From positions 1-7,689 of the forward strand of contig CAIYBQ010000359.1 in assembly GCA_903924445.1 (NCBI GenBank): a stretch of DNA of 7,689 nucleotides, in the 5' to 3' direction. Position numbers and translations under genes: made by a program. Below the pieces are notes generated by a model. It was not told where the DNA came from, did not search any database, and worked only from the letters and a program-made list of their open reading frames with translations. This document shows positions 4,993-7,689 of this stretch, one piece after another (within the stretch, counting starts at the first letter, position 1; every line of letters begins with the position of its first letter). Origin of the DNA: an uncultured Armatimonadota bacterium (lineage in GTDB: Bacteria; Armatimonadota; Armatimonadia; Armatimonadales; Armatimonadaceae).

Positions 4993-5924
4993 TAACTGCC
5001 ATCTCCACACGTGATTTTGTCGACGATTTGTGTGAGTTCTTCCTGTGAACCATAGGTGATGACAACAGTGCCTTTGTCGAGGTTCCCTGTAAGGCGCGCT
5101 CGCATCCCAAGTGCACTCCTAAGGAGCTGTTCAACAGCTTGAACCTCCGTTGAGCCACGCTTGGAAATTCGATCAGCTCGTCTGATTTCACCTTTCGTCT
5201 CGCTGGATGTCATTTCTGATTCCAGTTGGCGGACGGTCATCCTGCCAGCCTTGGCCTCACGCAGCAGCTCTTGCTGTCGTCGCATAAAGCTGTCATCCGT
5301 GCGTTGTTCCTTGTTCCCAAGGAGAGCGCGAGCATGTCCTTCTGAGATTTCACCTGCATCCAGTGCCTGTTGAACGGGCGTGGACAAACCTAGAAGACGG
5401 AGGGAGTTTGCGATAGCGGAGCGACTCTTACCAATTTTCGCTGCAAGAACATCCTGTGTCCATGCATACGTATCTAGCAATTTCTGGTAGGCAACTGCAG
5501 CTTCAAGTGGTTTGAGGTCTTCCCGCAGTAGGTTTTCAATCAACGCAACGGTGAGGGCTTCCTCATCCGAATACGGCTTGATAACCACCGGAACACGCAG
5601 CATCCCGATTGAACAGGCCGCTCTAAATCGACGTTCGCCGGCAACAATCTCAAATGTCCCATTACCAATAGGTCGAACGAGAATCGGTTGGACGATTCCG
5701 GTCGACTTAATCGATGTAGCCAGCTCTGCGAGTGCATCCGAGTCGAAGAATGTCCGTGGTTGGTTTGGGTTCGGTTGTATCTGGGTGATGCTTAGTTCAC
5801 GTTGTGGCTCGCTTCGAAGAAGACCATCAAGATCCGGGGCGTTTCCGCCACCAGGCAGTAGCGCGTCCAGTCCGCGACCCAACCCCTTCTTCTGTGTCGA
5901 TGATGGCATCCCGTCCTTCAGCAT
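4992..5924 (-). CDS. parB: Chromosome partitioning protein ParB (Spo0J family)
   Basis: ParB binds parS, spreads along the DNA as a CTP-dependent clamp, loads SMC and stimulates ParA ATPase. From the ATG at 5924 it has 310 residues. The N-terminus holds KKGLGRGLDALLP (12-24), the basic ParA-activating motif. The CTP-binding ParB domain follows, with GERRFRA (96-102) and ENLLRED (130-136). The parS-reading helix-turn-helix is about 156-177 (TQDVLAAKIGKSRSAIANSL), followed by GHARALL (196-202) and a C-terminal dimerisation region (about 258-305). The gene overlaps parA by 98 bases. AAGGAG lies 10 bases before the 5924 ATG, while AAGGA lies 4 bases before an in-frame ATG at 5909, so either start could be used. 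The stop overlaps the ABC ATPase start. Two perfect parS sites lie just upstream of parA. Identification is certain. Confidence 0.97.
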   Translation of the reverse strand: MLKDGMPSSTQKKGLGRGLDALLPGGGNAPDLDGLLRSEPQRELSITQIQPNPNQPRTFFDSDALAELATSIKSTGIVQPILVRPIGNGTFEIVAGERRFRAACSIGMLRVPVVIKPYSDEEALTVALIENLLREDLKPLEAAVAYQKLLDTYAWTQDVLAAKIGKSRSAIANSLRLLGLSTPVQQALDAGEISEGHARALLGNKEQRTDDSFMRRQQELLREAKAGRMTVRQLESEMTSSETKGEIRRADRISKRGSTEVQAVEQLLRSALGMRARLTGNLDKGTVVITYGSQEELTQIVDKITCGDGS

Positions 5925-6675
5925 GGGTCAACAACTCCTTGGCGATTTCTGTGTAGGCGACCGCTCCTTTGGAGCGAGGATCATATACGGTGATTGGCTG
6001 TCCATAGCTTGGCGCTTCGGATAGCTTTATGTTTCTAGGTACGACAGTATTTGAGACTTTGTCACCAAAAAAACTACGTACTTCGCTGAGAATCTGATTT
6101 GCGTGGTTGGTCCTGCCATCGAACATCGTTAGGATCACCCGAGCGATGGATAGATCAGGGTTGATACTACTGCGAATGCGCTTCAGGATTTCCAAAAGCT
6201 GCGATATACCTTCCAAGGCAAAATACTCACACTGCATCGGGATAATGACTTCATCCGCTGCCGCAAGGACATTGATTGTCAGCAAACCAAGGGATGGTGG
6301 TGCATCGATGATGATGTAGTCATACCGGTGGCTGACGCTGTCGAGTGCCTTACGGAGAATCCGTTCTCTGTCAGGGAGCTCATAGAGTGCTAAATCGGCG
6401 GATGCAAGATCAATCGTCGCTGGAATGAGGTCTAGGTTCCCAATAGCCGTCGGGATAATGGCATCAAGCGCCGTCGCATCCCCCGTGAGGACCCGGTACG
6501 TGTCTGGTTCGCCGACACGCCTCACAACGCCTACTCCACTTGTTGCATTTCCCTGTGGATCTGTATCCACAAGGAGAACACGCCGATGGATAGCAAGCGC
6601 GGCCGCAAGACTGATCGCAGTTGTGGTCTTGCCAACGCCACCTTTTTGATTGACCACTGCCCAATGTCTTGCCAT
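5827..6675 (-). CDS. parA: Chromosome partitioning ATPase ParA (Soj family)
   Basis: ParA is a deviant Walker ATPase that binds the nucleoid as an ATP dimer and is released by ParB, driving segregation of the origin region. The 282-residue protein has the deviant Walker A KGGVGKTTT (11-19, with signature Lys11), Walker A' LLVDTDPQGNAT (34-45), Walker B YIIIDAPPSLG (120-130) and the late conserved PRNIKLSEAPSYGQPI stretch (213-228). The start has a clear GAGG six bases upstream. Chromosomal Soj proteins are often near 250-260 residues; the last 30 or so here (from about 251, ending WWRKRPGS) look like an extension made by reading into parB in another frame. A TACACT -10-like box lies at 6698-6703, and two parS sites are at 6727-6815, so ParB may influence its transcription. 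Confidence 0.97.
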   Translation of the reverse strand: MARHWAVVNQKGGVGKTTTAISLAAALAIHRRVLLVDTDPQGNATSGVGVVRRVGEPDTYRVLTGDATALDAIIPTAIGNLDLIPATIDLASADLALYELPDRERILRKALDSVSHRYDYIIIDAPPSLGLLTINVLAAADEVIIPMQCEYFALEGISQLLEILKRIRSSINPDLSIARVILTMFDGRTNHANQILSEVRSFFGDKVSNTVVPRNIKLSEAPSYGQPITVYDPRSKGAVAYTEIAKELLTHAEGRDAIIDTEEGVGSRTGRATAWWRKRPGS

Positions 6676-6697
6676 TTTTGTCCTCTAAGTAGGTATC

Positions 6698-6703
6698 AGT
6701 GTA
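6698..6703 (-). promoter_or_regulatory. Possible -10 box (TACACT) of parA
   Basis: TACACT lies 22 bases before the parA ATG, between parS site 1 and the GAGG ribosome site. No good -35 hexamer is seen at the proper distance; TTGCAC within the parS1 flank is about 22 bases away, too far. It shares its sequence with the phoU -10 candidate. This is weak evidence. Confidence 0.25.
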
Positions 6704-6726
6704 CCGTTGAGGGATGAGTTGGAATG

Positions 6727-6754
6727 TGCAATTGTTTCACGTGAAACAATTGCA
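6727..6754. promoter_or_regulatory. parS: parS site 1 (ParB-binding palindrome)
   Basis: The 16-bp consensus TGTTTCACGTGAAACA occurs without a mismatch at 6733-6748, and the symmetry extends to a perfect 28-bp palindrome (6727-6754). This is the near-universal chromosomal parS motif read by ParB/Spo0J. It lies about 50 bases upstream of the parA start codon. Confidence 0.97.
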
Positions 6755-6791
6755 GGATTGGGTCAGTACTTTGGGCCGCTGTCAGAGCTCA

Positions 6792-6815
6792 GAATTGTTT
6801 CACGTGAAACAATTC
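6792..6815. promoter_or_regulatory. parS: parS site 2 (ParB-binding palindrome)
   Basis: The same perfect 16-bp TGTTTCACGTGAAACA occurs at 6796-6811, within a 24-bp perfect palindrome (6792-6815). Its centre is 63 bp from that of site 1, and it ends one base before the stop codon of the upstream gene. Confidence 0.97.
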
Positions 6816-6816
6816 G

Positions 6817-7689
6817 TCACGATGTGCCAACGGTGGAAATGACCAAAGATTCCTTTTGCTCTATACGAACTGGCTTTGGAAACGCAATCTGAGTGCTTTC
6901 ACTTCCATCGACTGTGTGGGCCAAATTGGTTGATAAGCCTGACTTGCCCATAAGCAGGGCCAATGCAGATGCTGTTTTTGTGTCCGTACGCCAGGTTCGC
7001 ACAGCGTTTACATTTAGAACACCAGATACAACGGAAATGCGGATTCGATTCGCTTCAATATCCTTACGGGATGTCAACGTGGCTGCAACGGTAGATGTCA
7101 ACAAAGGGCAGCGGACGCCAAATGGTGAGGATGCGTTCGCATCCAATGCCAGGCAACCCGATAGGGAAAGCCCGGATGGAATCGCATAAAGCAACGCTAG
7201 CCACTCACTGGATGTCAACTGGTTGTTCTGACGTTCCTCCGATGGTTGGGCTAGGAAAGCGGCTCCTGATGCAAGCCCAAAGTCTCCTCTTGCTGCAAAC
7301 ATCGCCGCCGCAAGTCCAGGGGTTACAACCAAGCTTCCCGCTCTGATCTCTCTCGTGAAGCCGGATGTCTGATCTGTTGTAGGATGAGGAGTGCGTGTTA
7401 TCGCATAGGCTAGCGCATGCGTAAGGGCTGTGTTACCGATGGGGCTCCTCGCAATTTGAGTGGCAATCGCTTCGGATTCACCCTTGGATACCGGATGGTT
7501 TGCAATCAGCCACTTTAACGCTAACCCAACTTCCGGGAGCCAGGGTGGATTCTGTACATCCAGTGACTTTGACAAAATCGCGATGCTATTTGGCACACCG
7601 GATAACAAAACAGAGCGAGACTTTGTAATTATCTCCGCAGTCGGGTCAGATCCATGCACTGGGTAGCCAAGAAGCACATTGATCCAAGC
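6817..7689 (-). CDS. Unrecognised protein, C-terminal 290 residues (runs off right edge)
   Basis: The reverse strand is open from the window edge to a TGA at 6819-6817. The frame continues past an in-frame GTG at 7677 to the edge (reading AWIN upstream of it), and no ribosome site supports that GTG, so the gene is treated as partial. I do not recognise the family. The visible part is rich in Ala, Leu, Ser and Thr, with moderately hydrophobic helical stretches (ALAYAITR; VTPGLAAAMFAARGDFGLASGAAFLAQ; LALLYAIPSGLSLSGCLAL) followed by a probable beta-rich end (RIRISVVSGVLNVNAVRTW, then ESTQIAFPKPVRIEQKESLVI). The helices are too broken by polar residues to be clear membrane spans. No catalytic motif stands out. 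It shares the strand of parA, and its stop abuts parS site 2. It could be a structural or binding protein; no function is assigned. Confidence 0.75.
   Translation of the reverse strand, partial: AWINVLLGYPVHGSDPTAEIITKSRSVLLSGVPNSIAILSKSLDVQNPPWLPEVGLALKWLIANHPVSKGESEAIATQIARSPIGNTALTHALAYAITRTPHPTTDQTSGFTREIRAGSLVVTPGLAAAMFAARGDFGLASGAAFLAQPSEERQNNQLTSSEWLALLYAIPSGLSLSGCLALDANASSPFGVRCPLLTSTVAATLTSRKDIEANRIRISVVSGVLNVNAVRTWRTDTKTASALALLMGKSGLSTNLAHTVDGSESTQIAFPKPVRIEQKESLVISTVGTS

Noticed and set aside
5161..6649. Plus-strand open frames of 60-170 codons opposite parA and parB
   Set aside because: They mirror the certain parA and parB frames and show low-complexity, arginine- and serine-rich translations typical of antisense shadows.
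1..7689. CRISPR array, transposon ends, tRNA or rRNA genes
   Set aside because: No regularly spaced long repeats, transposase frames, terminal inverted repeats or RNA gene signatures were seen on either strand.

Overview
The window is bacterial chromosomal DNA, dense with genes and of roughly balanced base composition. Nothing suggests a phage, plasmid or transposon. The chromosomal ParA/ParB genes with perfect parS sites place it in a chromosome-segregation locus. The phylum cannot be fixed from sequence alone. The gene order is not the familiar gidB-parA-parB oriC layout, the start codons include GTG and TTG, and several genes have weak ribosome binding sites.

Layout: (1) 1-597, minus strand, the first 199 residues of LeuC (leucine biosynthesis), cut by the left edge. 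(2) 598-975, a 378-base divergent intergenic region with the leuC and htrA control sequences: a TATAAT box 9 bases from the leuC start, a possible Leu-rich leader ORF, several hairpins, and a dyad upstream of htrA. (3) 976-2088, plus strand, an HtrA/Deg-type serine protease with one PDZ domain and a possible lipoprotein signal. (4) 2100-6675, a tightly packed minus-strand run, in transcription order parA, parB, a lone ABC ATPase, a PhoU-family protein, a small coiled-coil protein, a HAD hydrolase and an unrecognised 184-residue protein. (5) 6676-6816, an intergenic region with two perfect parS palindromes whose centres lie 63 bp apart. (6) 6817-7689, minus strand, the C-terminal 290 residues of an unrecognised protein, cut by the right edge.

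How the parts relate: ParA, ParB and the two parS sites form a complete segregation cassette. parA and parB overlap by up to 98 bases, so the ParB N-terminal ParA-activating motif and a C-terminal ParA tail are written on the same DNA. parB and the ABC ATPase gene share a TAGTG stop-start. phoU probably also has its own promoter, because three CTTAAC direct repeats 20 and 22 bp apart lie just upstream and resemble a Pho box. The HAD hydrolase and the small proteins follow phoU by overlap or short gaps. No convincing new defence or mobile system was found. The best leads are the phased parS pair, the CTTAAC repeats before phoU, the overprinted parA-parB junction, near-leaderless promoters at leuC and phoU, and the mixed gene content downstream of parAB.
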